A DNA stretch of 64,000 bases from Saccharopolyspora spinosa NRRL 18395 (GCF_000194155.1 NZ_GL877878.1:248001-312000), one strand, 5' to 3'; counted from the first letter of the stretch, positions 46,947 to 56,042 are shown. Translations and numbers: made by a program. The notes: generated by a model not told the origin, from the sequence alone.

Positions 46947-48176
46947 TCAGCGGAGGGCGGCCTTCGGCGGGCGTTCCCGGACCGCTCCGTAGGCGAGGAC
47001 GTACGCGGGGATCCTGCGCAGCCACGGGGCGTTCGAGACCGCCCGCAGGGGGAGCGGCAGGCGCGCGGCGTTGCCGAAGTCGATCTCTCCGCGCAGCGCC
47101 GGGGAGATCACGTTCTCGTGGATCACGCGCTGTAGCCGCTGGATCAGCACCGTCGTCGGCCAGCGCCGCCGTTGCACCGCCGCCACGTGCTTGCGCTCCA
47201 AGCGCCCGTTGCGCAGCGGCTCGGCCAGGTGGCGCGCCGCCGCGACGGCGTCCTGCACCGCCAGGTTGATCCCGATGCCGCCGACCGGTGACATCGCGTG
47301 CGCAGCGTCGCCGATGCACAGCAGGCCCGGCACGTGCCACTTGCGCAACCTGTCCAGGGTCACGTGCAGCAGCTTGACGTCCTCCCAGCTCTGCACGAGG
47401 TCCCGCCCGGCCAGCCACGGGAAGAAGCGGACCAGACGCTCGTTGAACTCCTCGATGGGCCGCTTGCGGCCCTCCTCGTCGGTGCCCTTGCCGATGATCG
47501 ACGCGGCCTGGAAGTAGTCGCCGCGGTCGAACATGATGGTGAAGGTGCGTTCGCGGATCAGGCCGATGCCGCCCGCCAGATCGCCGGTCTGCCGCGGAAT
47601 CCGGAACCACCGAACGTCCATCGGCGTAGGGAAGTCCTGCAGGCCGAGCTCCGGCATCTCGCGCACGAGCGACTTCCGCCCGTCGCAGGCCACCGTGATG
47701 GTGGCGCGCAGCTCGCCGGTCCCGCCGTCGGCGGTGCGGTAGCGCACCCCGTTGACCCGGCCGCGTTCCCGGATCAGTTCCGTCGCCTCGGTGTTCATCC
47801 GCAGGGTGAACGCCGGCTCCTTCTTGCCGGCGTCGGCCAGCATGTCCAGTAAGTCCCACTGCGGGACCATCGCGATGTAGTTGTACTTCACCTTCAGCGA
47901 CTTGAAGTCCCCGAAGGTGAACAGCTCGCCCGCCTGACCGATGGGCAGCCGCACCTGGTTCAGGCGGCGCTGCGGGAGTTCGGCGAACCGCTCGGCCAGG
48001 CCCAGGTCGTCGAGGAGTTGCAGCGTGGTGGGGTGCACCGTGTCGCCGCGGAAGTCCCGCAGGAAGTCGCCGTGCTTCTCCAGCACGGTCACCTCGACGC
48101 CGGCCCTGGCCAACAGCAGCCCCAGCACCATCCCCGCCGGTCCGCCGCCGACCACGCAACAGGTGGTTCGTTTCAT
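46947..48176 (-). CDS. FAD-dependent monooxygenase
   Basis: The 409-residue flavoprotein has the ADP-binding motif VVGGGPAGMVLGLLLARAG at the N terminus, the middle CDGRKSLVRE (DG motif) and the FAD-ribityl motif CIGDAAHAMSPVGGIGINLA near 290-310. It belongs to the aromatic hydroxylase/UbiH-like group. The substrate is unknown. It has no operon partner. A TTCAAC-GGTT-GTTGAA palindrome 19 bases upstream of the ATG suggests repression by a regulator encoded elsewhere. Confidence 0.88.
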   Translation of the reverse strand: MKRTTCCVVGGGPAGMVLGLLLARAGVEVTVLEKHGDFLRDFRGDTVHPTTLQLLDDLGLAERFAELPQRRLNQVRLPIGQAGELFTFGDFKSLKVKYNYIAMVPQWDLLDMLADAGKKEPAFTLRMNTEATELIRERGRVNGVRYRTADGGTGELRATITVACDGRKSLVREMPELGLQDFPTPMDVRWFRIPRQTGDLAGGIGLIRERTFTIMFDRGDYFQAASIIGKGTDEEGRKRPIEEFNERLVRFFPWLAGRDLVQSWEDVKLLHVTLDRLRKWHVPGLLCIGDAAHAMSPVGGIGINLAVQDAVAAARHLAEPLRNGRLERKHVAAVQRRRWPTTVLIQRLQRVIHENVISPALRGEIDFGNAARLPLPLRAVSNAPWLRRIPAYVLAYGAVRERPPKAALR

Positions 48177-48194
48177 TGCGATCCCCTCCAGTTT

Positions 48195-48210
48195 TTCAAC
48201 GGTTGTTGAA
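48195..48210. promoter_or_regulatory. candidate operator of the monooxygenase
   Basis: TTCAACGGTTGTTGAA has perfect 6-base arms and lies 19-34 bases upstream of the ATG of the minus-strand monooxygenase. Confidence 0.55.
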
Positions 48211-48264
48211 TAAAGTCAGAATGCCTTGCCCGGATGCGCCCGTCAACCGGCGACGGCGAGTGGC

Positions 48265-48270
48265 TAGGCT
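48265..48270 (+). promoter_or_regulatory. -10 box TAGGCT of gltX
   Basis: TAGGCT ends 9 bases before the gltX ATG and no ribosome-binding site is present, so the transcript probably has little or no leader. Confidence 0.45.
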
Positions 48271-48279
48271 TGATGTGTT

Positions 48280-49776
48280 ATGAGCACGCCAGAAGCCGCA
48301 GCAAAAGTCGACGCCAGGCCCGTCCGAGCCCGGTTCTGCCCCTCGCCGACCGGCACCCCGCACGTCGGCCTGATCCGCACGGCCCTCTACAACTGGGCGT
48401 TCGCCCGGCACAACAAGGGCACCCTGGTGTTCCGCATCGAGGACACCGACGCCAGCCGGGACACCGAGGAGTCCTACCAGGCGATCCTCGACGCGCTGCG
48501 CTGGTTGGGCCTCGACTGGGACGAAGGCCCCGGTGTCGGCGGACCCTACGGCCCCTACCGGCAGAGCGAGCGGCGCGACATCTACGCCGACATCGCCCAG
48601 CGACTGCTGGCCGCCCGCGAGCTCTACGAGTCCTACTCCAGCCCGGACGAGATCGAAGCCCGCCACAAGGCGAAGGGGCGCGATCCCAAGCTGGGCTACG
48701 ACAACTACGACCGCGACCTCAGTGACGAGCAGCTCGCGGCCTTCCGCGCCGAAGGCCGCAAGCCCGTGCTGCGGTTGCGGATGCCCGGCCGTGACATCAC
48801 CTTCACCGACCTGGTGCGCGGCGAGATCACCTTCCCCGCTGGCAGCGTCCCGGACCCGGTCCTGGTGCGCGCCAACGGCGACCCGCTCTACACCCTCACC
48901 AACCCGGTCGACGACGCGCTGATGCACATCACCCACGTGCTGCGCGGCGAAGACCTGCTGTCGTCCACGCCCCGCCAGATCGCGCTCTACGAGGCGCTGC
49001 AGCGCATCGGCGCCACCGACTTCACGCCCGAGTTCGGCCACCTGCCGTTCGTCATGGGCGAGGGCAACAAGAAGCTCTCCAAGCGCGACCCGCAGTCCAA
49101 CCTGTTCCACCATCGCGACCGGGGTTTCCTGCCCGAGGGCCTGCTGAACTACCTGGCGCTGCTCGGGTGGTCCATCTCCGACGACCGCGACGTGTTCGGC
49201 CTCGACGAGATGGTCGACGCCTTCGACATCGGCCGGGTCAGCGCAAACCCGGCGCGCTTCGACCAGAAGAAGGCCGACGCGATCAACTCCGTGCACCTGC
49301 GCGCCCTCGCACCCGACGACTTCGTCGACCGCGTGGTGCCCTACCTCATCCAGGGCGGCGTGCTCCCGGCCGAGCCGACCGAGCAGCAGCTCGCCACCGT
49401 GCGCGCCGCGGCGCCGCTGGTGCAGGAGCGGCTGATCGTGCTCTCCGACTCGGTCGGCATGACGGCCTTCCTGTTCGTCGGCGACGACTTCGCGCCCGAA
49501 CCCGCCGCTGCCGAGAAGGCCCTCGGCGAAGACGCCAAGCCGGTCCTGGCAGCCGCCATCAACGCCCTCGAAGCGCTGCCGGAATGGACCACGGCAGCCA
49601 TCGAGCAGGCGCTGAAGGACTCCGTCGTCGACGGGCTCGGCATCAAGCCCCGCAAGGCCTTCGCGCCGGTGCGGGTGGCGATCACCGGGCGCACCGTGTC
49701 GCCGCCGCTGTACGAGTCGATGGAACTCCTCGGCCGCGACATCTCCCTCGAACGCCTGCGGAAGGCCCTCGGCTGA
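48280..49776 (+). CDS. gltX: glutamyl-tRNA synthetase
   Basis: GltX charges tRNA-Glu and, in organisms with GatCAB, also tRNA-Gln as a precursor. The 498-residue class I synthetase has the HIGH-equivalent [20 protein letters not shown], the KMSKS-equivalent KKLSKRD and the conserved [15 protein letters not shown] segment. The C-terminal anticodon domain is intact ([20 protein letters not shown]). tRNA-Gln and two tRNA-Glu genes follow within 2.3 kb and gatCAB is in the same window. Confidence 0.97.
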   Translation: MSTPEAAAKVDARPVRARFCPSPTGTPHVGLIRTALYNWAFARHNKGTLVFRIEDTDASRDTEESYQAILDALRWLGLDWDEGPGVGGPYGPYRQSERRDIYADIAQRLLAARELYESYSSPDEIEARHKAKGRDPKLGYDNYDRDLSDEQLAAFRAEGRKPVLRLRMPGRDITFTDLVRGEITFPAGSVPDPVLVRANGDPLYTLTNPVDDALMHITHVLRGEDLLSSTPRQIALYEALQRIGATDFTPEFGHLPFVMGEGNKKLSKRDPQSNLFHHRDRGFLPEGLLNYLALLGWSISDDRDVFGLDEMVDAFDIGRVSANPARFDQKKADAINSVHLRALAPDDFVDRVVPYLIQGGVLPAEPTEQQLATVRAAAPLVQERLIVLSDSVGMTAFLFVGDDFAPEPAAAEKALGEDAKPVLAAAINALEALPEWTTAAIEQALKDSVVDGLGIKPRKAFAPVRVAITGRTVSPPLYESMELLGRDISLERLRKALG

Positions 49777-49904
49777 ACCAGTGAGCTCCGGCACGAGGTC
49801 GTGGGTGCGCTCGTACCCACGACCCCGTGCCGCCAACCGGACTCAACCGAAACAAGCCAACAGGATCACCAAATTGGCCGAGTCGGACGCAGCGGGTGAA
49901 TGCC

Positions 49905-49910
49905 TAGCCT
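49905..49910 (+). promoter_or_regulatory. -10 box TAGCCT of the HAD gene
   Basis: TAGCCT ends 6 bases before GTG 49917, consistent with a leaderless transcript. Confidence 0.5.
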
Positions 49911-49916
49911 CTCGGG

Positions 49917-50699
49917 GTGACATCCGCGCCTGAAACTTCGACCATCCACGAACTCGGCCAGATCAAGGCGGTCTGCCTCGACCTCGACGACACCCTGCTC
50001 GACAGCGGCAGAGCCGCGCGGCACGCCCTGCGGGAACTCGTCGGCACCGACCGCGCCTGGCCGGTGTGGCACCGCACCACGGACCAGCACTACGCGCGGT
50101 TCGTCACCGGCGAGATCGACTTCGACGTGATGTGCGTCGAACGCACCCGGGCATTCTTCGCGGCCTTCGGCGAAGAACTGGAAACCGCCGAAGCCGCCCG
50201 CCGCGAAACCCTGCGCATGGCCGCCATGCAGCGCGCCTGGACCCTGTTCGACGACGCCCGGCGCTGCCTCGACTGGCTGCGCGCCAGCGGCCTCCAGCTC
50301 GCCGCGATCACCAACGCCCCCAGCGGCTACCAGCGCAAGAAGATCGCCGCCGTCGGCCTCGCCGGCGCCTTCGACGCGCTCGTCATCTCGGCCGAGATCG
50401 GTGTGGCCAAACCGGACCCGCGCATCTTCCACGCCACCTGCGACGAGCTCGGCCTCCGCCCCGAAGAAGTCGTCCACGTCGGGGACAAGCTCGACACCGA
50501 CGCCCTCGGCGCCAGCCGCGCCGGCCTCCACGGCGTCTGGCTCAACCGCAGCGGAACCCAGGACCCGTCCGCCGGCGTGCCGACCATCACGAGCCTGGAC
50601 GAACTCCCTGAACTCCTCGTGACAGACCTGCCTGCGGTACTCGTCCGTGCGGACCGCGCTCAGGCCCCGCACCGCGCCGCCGAGCTGATCCGCCACTAG
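49917..50699 (+). CDS. HAD family hydrolase
   Basis: The 260-residue protein has the four HAD motifs: the nucleophile region VCLDLDDTLLDSG near 20, ITNAPSG (motif II), the lysine of KPDPRIFHATCDELG and VGDKLDTDALGASRAG (motif IV). The helical cap lies between motif I and II, as in subfamily I phosphatases and haloacid dehalogenases. The second Asp of DLDD marks it as a phosphatase rather than a dehalogenase. The substrate is unknown. Confidence 0.9.
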   Translation: MTSAPETSTIHELGQIKAVCLDLDDTLLDSGRAARHALRELVGTDRAWPVWHRTTDQHYARFVTGEIDFDVMCVERTRAFFAAFGEELETAEAARRETLRMAAMQRAWTLFDDARRCLDWLRASGLQLAAITNAPSGYQRKKIAAVGLAGAFDALVISAEIGVAKPDPRIFHATCDELGLRPEEVVHVGDKLDTDALGASRAGLHGVWLNRSGTQDPSAGVPTITSLDELPELLVTDLPAVLVRADRAQAPHRAAELIRH

Positions 50700-50760
50700 C
50701 CCGCCCCGGGTCGCTGCAACCGCCGCTACCTGCGACGATCCCAAACAGAGGGGGGCGATT

Positions 50761-50789
50761 TTCGGTTCTCTGAAGGGATGGTCTAATAT
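50761..50789 (+). promoter_or_regulatory. promoter of the tRNA-Gln/tRNA-Glu unit
   Basis: TTCGGT (50761-50766), a 17-base spacer and TAATAT (50784-50789) lie about 80 bases before tRNA-Gln. The -10 box is close to consensus. Confidence 0.6.
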
Positions 50790-50869
50790 TCTTGTCAACG
50801 CGGCGGGCAGCGGCCCGGAAGCCGAACTCCTCACAGGAGATCGGAAAAGGAGCTGGCCGTCCAACACCG

Positions 50870-50941
50870 TGGGGTATGGTGTAATTGGCAGCACGACTGA
50901 TTCTGGTTCAGTTAGTCTAGGTTCGAGTCCTGGTACCCCAG
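50870..50941 (+). tRNA. tRNA-Gln (anticodon CTG)
   Basis: The acceptor stem TGGGGTA pairs with TACCCCA, the D arm contains GGTGTAATTGGCAGCAC, the anticodon loop is TTCTGGT and the T arm holds GGTTCGAGTCC. The discriminator is G. The 3' CCA is not encoded. Confidence 0.96.
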
Positions 50942-50974
50942 CGAGCAGATCATCTGATGATCTCTCAACAACGC

Positions 50975-51047
50975 GGTCCCGTCGTCTAGCGGCCTAGGAC
51001 GCCGCCCTCTCAAGGCGGTAGCGCGGGTTCAAATCCCGTCGGGACTA
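50975..51047 (+). tRNA. tRNA-Glu (anticodon CTC), copy 1
   Basis: The acceptor stem GGTCCCG pairs with CGGGACT (G-T at the first pair), the anticodon stem-loop is CCGCCCTCTCAAGGCGG with CTC, and GGTTCAAATCC forms the T loop. The discriminator is A. The next bases are CAA, so CCA is not encoded. All 73 bases are identical to copy 2. Confidence 0.96.
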
Positions 51048-51056
51048 CAAGGGTGG

Positions 51057-51104
51057 AAGGGCCATATCTGCGGAAATCGCAGATGTGGCCCTTTCCGTTT
51101 TTTG
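51057..51104 (+). terminator. intrinsic terminator after tRNA-Glu copy 1
   Basis: AAGGGCCATATCTGCG pairs with CGCAGATGTGGCCCTT around GAAAT and is followed by a T-run. It ends the tRNA transcript 10 bases after the tRNA. Confidence 0.9.
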
Positions 51105-51464
51105 TTTGGGGGGCCGAGCCCCCCATGCCCCCCACGGTGCGGGGGTTGCTTCCTCCTTGTCTTTGGGGCGTACCCGGCCTGGGTTTCCGACCAGCGGCCG
51201 ACTTCGTCTGGGCTTTTGGTGTTGTTCTGGCTTCGTCTGGGGATTGGCGTGGGGGCAGCCTTGTCTGGGGCCTGTTCAGGTTGTGGGGTTGCTTTGTCTG
51301 TGTCTTTGGAATCGATTTTGCGTTTTGGTTCTTTGCTTTTCCTTGTGTGGTCCGGGGTTTGCGGTTTTTGGCTTGTTCTAGCGGTGGTGGTTGTTCTTTG
51401 TGCTTCTCGTGCCGCCGGTCTTTGGGTTCTTGTTGGGTGGGGTTGGCGGTACTTGGAGCGGCGA
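51105..51464. other. G/T-skewed gene-free spacer
   Basis: The plus strand is made of G- and T-rich runs (for example TTGTCTGGGG, TTTGCTTTTCCTTGTG and GGTGGTGGTTGTTC) with few A. It starts with the perfect hairpin GGGGGGC-CGA-GCCCCCC at 51108-51124. Open frames cross it in all directions, but their products are low-complexity (Lys/Gln/Thr/Asn on one strand, Gly/Trp/Phe/Leu on the other) and resemble nothing I know. Confidence 0.7.
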
Positions 51465-51870
51465 GTGGTTGTTGTCGCTTATGACGGCGCTCAGATCCTC
51501 GATGTGGCCTGTCCCATCGGGGCGTTGGAGGTCGCCGAATTCGCACGGCGCTCGCCGCTGTACGTGGCCACGGTTTCCGGGGACGGTGCGCGTTGCCCTT
51601 CCGGGACGGCAACGTCTCATTGAGGACGACCACGCGGTCCGCACGGGCGAGCGCGGCACGGTCGTCGCGATGGAGAACCCGGTGTTGGTCGACTGGATCG
51701 GCCGCGTGCACCGGCGCACGACGTGGACCGCCGCCGGGGTGTCGGCGGGGATCGGCATGGCGTACTTCCAGGCGGCCCGCCTCGCGTCGAATACGATCCG
51801 CACCCACCGTTCGACTCGGGCAACGTCGCCACGGCCGGCCCGGAACTCATAGAACTCGCCCTTCGGCGTC
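51465..51870 (+). pseudogene. decayed DJ-1/PfpI family gene
   Basis: The first part reads VVVVAYDGAQILDVACPIGA and ATVSGDGAR, the N terminus of a DJ-1/PfpI (GlxA-type) protein. A second piece, near 51720, reads WTAAGVSAGIGMAYFQAARL, which matches the VSAGIDMAL region, and a third in another frame reads VEYDPHPPFDSGNVATAGPE, the usual C terminus. The nucleophile-cysteine region is missing and at least two frame changes separate the pieces. It lies between two identical tRNA-Glu genes. Confidence 0.75.
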
Positions 51871-51930
51871 GGCGGTGGGGGGTGGTGTTCGAGGGGGTTC
51901 TGGGGTGTTGTAAAGTTCTTCTTGTTGCGC

Positions 51931-52003
51931 GGTCCCGTCGTCTAGCGGCCTAGGACGCCGCCCTCTCAAGGCGGTAGCGCGGGTTCAAATCCCGTCGGGA
52001 CTA
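51931..52003 (+). tRNA. tRNA-Glu (anticodon CTC), copy 2
   Basis: The 73 bases are identical to copy 1 at 50975. Here the bases after the discriminator A are CCA, so the 3' end is encoded. Only a couple of bases of flanking sequence on each side are shared, so the duplication covers little more than the tRNA itself. Confidence 0.96.
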
Positions 52004-52008
52004 CCAGC

Positions 52009-52045
52009 AAGTGCCCCGCTCGCAGACTCTGCGAGCGGGGCACTT
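52009..52045. terminator. 16-bp perfect hairpin after tRNA-Glu copy 2
   Basis: AAGTGCCCCGCTCGCA pairs perfectly with TGCGAGCGGGGCACTT around GACTC. It separates the tRNA from the convergent IclR gene and can serve both. Confidence 0.85.
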
Positions 52046-52132
52046 CTCGTTCCGCCACCTATCAATACGTCGGCGCTGGGCGTCGTGCGCGTTCTTGGCG
52101 GTGCGGGTTCCGGCCCGCACCGCGCGTTGGGG

Positions 52133-52834
52133 TTATAGGCGGTTTTGGAGGGCATCTGCTGCTGCTAGCAGGTCTGCTGCCCAACGGGCTCCCGGGCGGC
52201 GGCCCATTCTGTCGATCGGGCCCGAGACCGATATGGCCGCCACCACGTTGCCTTGGGCGTCGCGGACCGGGGCTGAGACGCTTGCCACCCCCGATTCCCT
52301 TTCCGCCACGCTCTGGGCCCAGCCCCTTCTTCGGACCTCCATGAGGGTTCTCTCGCCGTAGACCGCTTCCGCCAGGACCGCTCTTTGGGTGGCGGGGTCC
52401 GACCAAGCCGCCAGGACCTTGGCTCCTGAGCCCGCCGCCATCGGGAGGGCCGTTCCCACCGGCACCGTGTCCCGCAGACCGCTCGGGGGTTCCGCCGTCG
52501 CTATGCACAGGCGTTGCATTCCGTCCCTCCTGTAGAGCTGGACGCTTTCTCCCGTGACATCCCTTAACTTGGGCAGAACCGTCGTTGCTGCTTCGAGAAG
52601 AGGATCTACCGCTCCTCCCGCCAGTTCCGCCAGAGCCGCTCCTGGGCGCCAGCGTCCGTCCGAGCCCCTTCTCAGCAGCCGGTGGACCTCCAAGCCCACT
52701 GCGAGGCGGTGCGCCGTTGCTCTTGGCAGCCCCGTACGGCTGCACAGTTCGGCTAGGCCGCACGGTTCGCTGGCCACCGCCTGGAGAACGGCCACCGCCT
52801 TGTCCAGTACTCCGATGCCGCTATGCTGTCCCAC
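52133..52834 (-). CDS. ndgR: IclR family regulator (NdgR/LtbR type)
   Basis: The 233-residue protein has an N-terminal winged helix ([20 protein letters not shown]) and the IclR effector domain ([59 protein letters not shown]). IclR proteins divergent from leuCD are NdgR in Streptomyces and LtbR in Corynebacterium, which control leucine and other amino-acid genes. That position is conserved here, so regulation of leuCD is likely. The symbol is assigned by position and family. Confidence 0.88.
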   Translation of the reverse strand: MGQHSGIGVLDKAVAVLQAVASEPCGLAELCSRTGLPRATAHRLAVGLEVHRLLRRGSDGRWRPGAALAELAGGAVDPLLEAATTVLPKLRDVTGESVQLYRRDGMQRLCIATAEPPSGLRDTVPVGTALPMAAGSGAKVLAAWSDPATQRAVLAEAVYGERTLMEVRRRGWAQSVAERESGVASVSAPVRDAQGNVVAAISVSGPIDRMGRRPGARWAADLLAAADALQNRL

Positions 52835-52846
52835 GTACCGATACTA

Positions 52847-52867
52847 ACTTCCCGGCATCTGGGAAGT
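52847..52867. promoter_or_regulatory. candidate NdgR operator between ndgR and leuC
   Basis: ACTTCCC and GGGAAGT are perfect 7-base arms around a 7-base spacer. The site lies 13-33 bases upstream of ndgR and 57-77 bases upstream of leuC, where it could affect both promoters. Confidence 0.6.
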
Positions 52868-52923
52868 CCACTCTGTGGGAAGGCCCTTTTTCCGGGTCTC
52901 GGCAGGCTCGACTGGGAGCAACG

Positions 52924-54327
52924 ATGGGAAAAACGCTCGCGGAGAAGGTTTGGGAAGCGCACATCGTGCGCCGTGGTGAAGGGCACGAGCCAGACCTGCT
53001 CTACATCGATCTCCACCTGGTGCACGAGGTCACCAGTCCGCAGGCCTTCGAAGGGCTTCGGTTGGCGGGTCGGCCGGTGCGCCGCCCCGATCTGACGCTG
53101 GCCACCGAGGACCACAACGTGCCCACCACCGGGATCGACCTGCCGATCGCCGACCCGGTGTCCCGGACGCAGGTCGACACCTTGCGGAAGAACTGCGAGG
53201 AATTCGGCATCCGGCTGCATCCGATGGGCGACGCGGAGCAGGGCATCGTGCACGTCGTCGGGCCGCAGCTCGGCCTGACGCAGCCGGGCACGACCGTGGT
53301 CTGCGGCGACAGCCACACCTCGACGCACGGCGCTTTCGGCGCGTTGGCCTTCGGCATCGGCACTTCCGAGGTCGAGCACGTGCTGGCCACCCAAACGCTG
53401 CCGCTGAAGCCGTTCAAGACCATGTCCATCAACGTCGAAGGCGCCCTGCGCCCGGGAGTCACCAGCAAGGACGTGATCCTGGCCGTCATCGCGAAGATCG
53501 GCACCGGCGGCGGCCAGGGCTACATCCTGGAGTACCGCGGCGAAGCGATCCGCCAGCTGTCGATGGAAGCCCGCATGACGATCTGCAACATGTCGATCGA
53601 GGCGGGCGCGCGGGCCGGCATGATCGCGCCCGACGAAACGACTTTCGACTACCTCGAGGGGCGCCCGCACGCCCCCGAGGGCGCCGAGTGGGACGCCGCC
53701 GTCGAGTACTGGAAGACGCTGCGCACCGACGACGACGCCACATTCGACGCAGAAGTCACGCTGAACGCCGATGAACTGACCCCGTTCGTCACCTGGGGCA
53801 CCAACCCGGGGCAGGGCCTGCCGCTGGGCGAGCAGGTGCCGGACCCGGCGCAGTTCGTCGATGAAGGCGAGCGGTTCGCCGCCGAGAAGGCCTTGGCGTA
53901 CATGGGCTTGACCCCCGGGACGCCGCTGCGTGAGGTGTCCGTGGACACCGTGTTCCTCGGCTCGTGCACCAACGGCCGGATTGAGGACCTGCGCGCCGCC
54001 GCCGAGGTCCTCAAGGGCCGCAAGGTCGCCGCGGACGTGCGGATGCTCGTCGTGCCCGGCTCGATGAAGGTCCGCCAGCAGGCGGAGTCCGAAGGGCTGC
54101 ACGAGGTTTTCACCGCCGCCGGCGCGGAATGGCGTTCGGCCGGTTGTTCGATGTGTCTGGGCATGAACCCGGACCAGCTCACGCCGGGCGAGCGCAGCGC
54201 GTCGACCTCCAACCGCAACTTCGAGGGCAGGCAAGGCAAGGGCGGCCGCACGCACCTGGTCTCCCCGCTGGTCGCCGCGGCCACCGCCGTGCGCGGAACC
54301 CTGTCCTCCCCCGAAGACCTCGGCTGA
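52924..54327 (+). CDS. leuC: 3-isopropylmalate dehydratase large subunit
   Basis: LeuC carries the 4Fe-4S cluster that isomerises 2- to 3-isopropylmalate. The 467-residue aconitase-fold protein has [20 protein letters not shown], the cluster cysteines in [12 protein letters not shown] and in [13 protein letters not shown], and the terminal [20 protein letters not shown]. The ATG begins the family N terminus [15 protein letters not shown]. leuD does not follow directly: 180 bases with a copy of the dispersed repeat separate the two. Confidence 0.97.
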   Translation: MGKTLAEKVWEAHIVRRGEGHEPDLLYIDLHLVHEVTSPQAFEGLRLAGRPVRRPDLTLATEDHNVPTTGIDLPIADPVSRTQVDTLRKNCEEFGIRLHPMGDAEQGIVHVVGPQLGLTQPGTTVVCGDSHTSTHGAFGALAFGIGTSEVEHVLATQTLPLKPFKTMSINVEGALRPGVTSKDVILAVIAKIGTGGGQGYILEYRGEAIRQLSMEARMTICNMSIEAGARAGMIAPDETTFDYLEGRPHAPEGAEWDAAVEYWKTLRTDDDATFDAEVTLNADELTPFVTWGTNPGQGLPLGEQVPDPAQFVDEGERFAAEKALAYMGLTPGTPLREVSVDTVFLGSCTNGRIEDLRAAAEVLKGRKVAADVRMLVVPGSMKVRQQAESEGLHEVFTAAGAEWRSAGCSMCLGMNPDQLTPGERSASTSNRNFEGRQGKGGRTHLVSPLVAAATAVRGTLSSPEDLG

Positions 54328-54360
54328 TAGCCGAACTCAGCTCGCGCAGGTGGTCCCTTA

Positions 54361-54471
54361 GCGGAACCTCAGACGCCTCCTCGGTCCGGGATTCCCGACG
54401 GGGTGGGCACCGCTGAGAACCCGCGGCTGGTCACCGTGCGTGCGGGCCAAGCGGCTGCGCCGCTTCAAGGA
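54361..54471 (+). repeat. dispersed repeat family, copy D, inside leuCD
   Basis: It begins GCGGAACCTCAGACGCC, has TCCGGGATTCCCGAC, then a shortened middle, CGCTGAGAACCCGCGG and a tail GCCAAGCGGCTGCGCCGCTT. It lacks the ATGGACCAATACG part of copies A and C. It occupies most of the leuC-leuD intergenic region, ending about 35 bases before the leuD start. Confidence 0.85.
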
Positions 54472-54507
54472 CGAAAACTGACACCCCACCCATCAGGAGC
54501 AGTGACG

Positions 54508-55110
54508 ATGGAACCGTTCAAGACGCACACCGGGATCGGCGTCCCGCTGCGCCGGTCCAACGTGGACACCGACCAGATCATCCCGGCGGTCTACCTCAAG
54601 CGAGTTTCCCGCACCGGCTTCGAGGACGCCCTGTTCGCCGCCTGGCGCGCGGACGAGAACTTCATCCTCAACCACGAGACCTTCCGCAACGGCAGCGTGC
54701 TGGTCGCCGGCCCCGACTTCGGCACCGGGTCGTCGCGCGAGCACGCCGTGTGGGCGCTGAAAGACTACGGCTTCAGGGTGGTCATCTCCAGCCGCTTCGC
54801 GGACATCTTCCGTGGCAATTCGGGCAAGCAGGGGCTGCTGGCGGCCCAGTGCGAGCAGTCCGATGTGGAGCTGCTGTTGGAGCTCTTGGAGAACGAGCCG
54901 GGCACCGCCGTGACGGTCGATCTGGAGCAGCGGACCGTGCATGCCAAGGACCTCACGGTGCCCTTCAGCATCGACGACTACACCCGCTGGCGGTTGCTGG
55001 AAGGCCTCGACGACATCGGTCTGACCCTTCGCCACGCCGAGACGATCGACACTTTTGAGCAAGCTCGCCCGAGCTTCAAACCGGCTACCCTGCCCGCTCG
55101 GCAGGGCTGA
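54508..55110 (+). CDS. leuD: 3-isopropylmalate dehydratase small subunit
   Basis: LeuD is the swivelling partner of LeuC. The 200-residue protein has [20 protein letters not shown] near the start and [20 protein letters not shown] and [18 protein letters not shown] in the middle, both diagnostic. A CAGGAG box lies just before the ATG. The strong hairpin 13 bases after the stop probably ends the leuCD transcript. Confidence 0.97.
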   Translation: MEPFKTHTGIGVPLRRSNVDTDQIIPAVYLKRVSRTGFEDALFAAWRADENFILNHETFRNGSVLVAGPDFGTGSSREHAVWALKDYGFRVVISSRFADIFRGNSGKQGLLAAQCEQSDVELLLELLENEPGTAVTVDLEQRTVHAKDLTVPFSIDDYTRWRLLEGLDDIGLTLRHAETIDTFEQARPSFKPATLPARQG

Positions 55111-55120
55111 CAGAGAAGCC

Positions 55121-55169
55121 TTCCGGGGGTGAGTTTTTCCCGTTGTGAAAGGAAAAACTCGCCCTCCGG
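55121..55169 (+). terminator. hairpin after leuD
   Basis: GAGTTTTTCC pairs with GGAAAAACTC, extended by a GGGGGT/GCCCTCC stem. The whole stem is about 18 pairs with a 10-base loop. Confidence 0.75.
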
Positions 55170-55342
55170 GGGATAACTGAACAGTTGCTCTAGGAGCCCC
55201 GCGGACCCCGTTTCCCGGACGCGAATGCCCACGCCCCAACGAAAAAAAGAGGCGTGGCGAATGGCATTTGTTTGTCCGGGGCTTTACCGTTGACATTGAG
55301 TCGGCCCAACGGGGCCGTTGTTGTGTCCTGGGAGGGACTGAA

Positions 55343-55963
55343 GTGAACAAGGCCCAACTCATCGAGGCTCTGGCAGAACGCCTCGGAGACAAGAAGACCG
55401 CCAGCCAGGCTGTGGAAAGTGTTGTGGACATCATCGTTCGCAACGTCAACAAAGGCGAGAAGGTCAACATCACCGGCTTCGGGGTTTTCGAGAAGCGGGC
55501 CCGTGCCGCACGCACCGCTCGCAACCCGCGCACCGGTGAGAGCGTGAAGGTCAAGAAGACCAACGTGCCCGCCTTCCGCGCCGGCACCCAGTTCAAGGAA
55601 GTCGTGGGCGGACAGCGGAAACTGCCGCGCGTCTCCGCTGCCAAGGCGGCCACCACCCGTGGTGCCACCACCAAGACCGCGGGCGCCACCAGGGCCGCCG
55701 CCGGTACTCGCGCCAAGGCCACCACCACCACCACCAGGGCGGCCGCGACGAAGACCACGACCCGCGCCACCACCGCGAAGGCGACCGCCACCAAGGCGGC
55801 CCCGAGGCGGACCGCCACCAAGGCGACTGCTGCGAAGGCGACGCCGGCGAAGTCCACCGCGAAGCGGGCGACGACGGCCAAGGCCACCACGAAGACCGCG
55901 GCCACGACGACCCGTCCGGCTACCAAGAAGGCGACGACGACGCGCAAGTCCACGAAGAAGTGA
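55343..55963 (+). CDS. hupB: HU-type nucleoid protein with histone-H1-like tail
   Basis: The 206-residue protein has an N-terminal HU domain of about 90 residues ([40 protein letters not shown], the DNA arm and [13 protein letters not shown]) and then a 110-residue Lys/Ala/Thr tail ([20 protein letters not shown]) like mycobacterial HupB. It compacts the nucleoid; the tail binds DNA non-specifically. GTG 55343 follows GGGAGG. mutT1 and ppk lie downstream on the other strand, as in M. tuberculosis. Confidence 0.95.
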   Translation: MNKAQLIEALAERLGDKKTASQAVESVVDIIVRNVNKGEKVNITGFGVFEKRARAARTARNPRTGESVKVKKTNVPAFRAGTQFKEVVGGQRKLPRVSAAKAATTRGATTKTAGATRAAAGTRAKATTTTTRAAATKTTTRATTAKATATKAAPRRTATKATAAKATPAKSTAKRATTAKATTKTAATTTRPATKKATTTRKSTKK

Positions 55964-55995
55964 TCGCTCGCTTCCGCAGCGAGCACCAGTGGACC

Positions 55996-56042
55996 GAGCG
56001 GGCGGCGAGATAACCCCCACGTGGGTTACGAGCCGCCCGCTC
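55996..56042. terminator. nested hairpin after hupB
   Basis: GAGCGGGCGGC pairs perfectly with GCCGCCCGCTC, with an inner AACCC/GGGTT stem around CCACGT. Confidence 0.75.

Noticed and set aside
48196..49836. 546-residue minus-strand frame
   Set aside because: It is antisense to gltX, which has both synthetase signatures, and has no domain of its own.
51010..51807. 265-residue minus-strand open frame over tRNA-Glu and the G/T-rich spacer
   Set aside because: It is low-complexity (Lys, Gln, Thr, Pro) and ends with LVVPTGFEPALPP, the well-known artefact of translating the reverse strand of a tRNA gene.
55290..55295. TTGACA upstream of hupB as a complete promoter
   Set aside because: The -35 box is perfect but no -10-like hexamer lies 16-19 bases downstream, so I did not list it.
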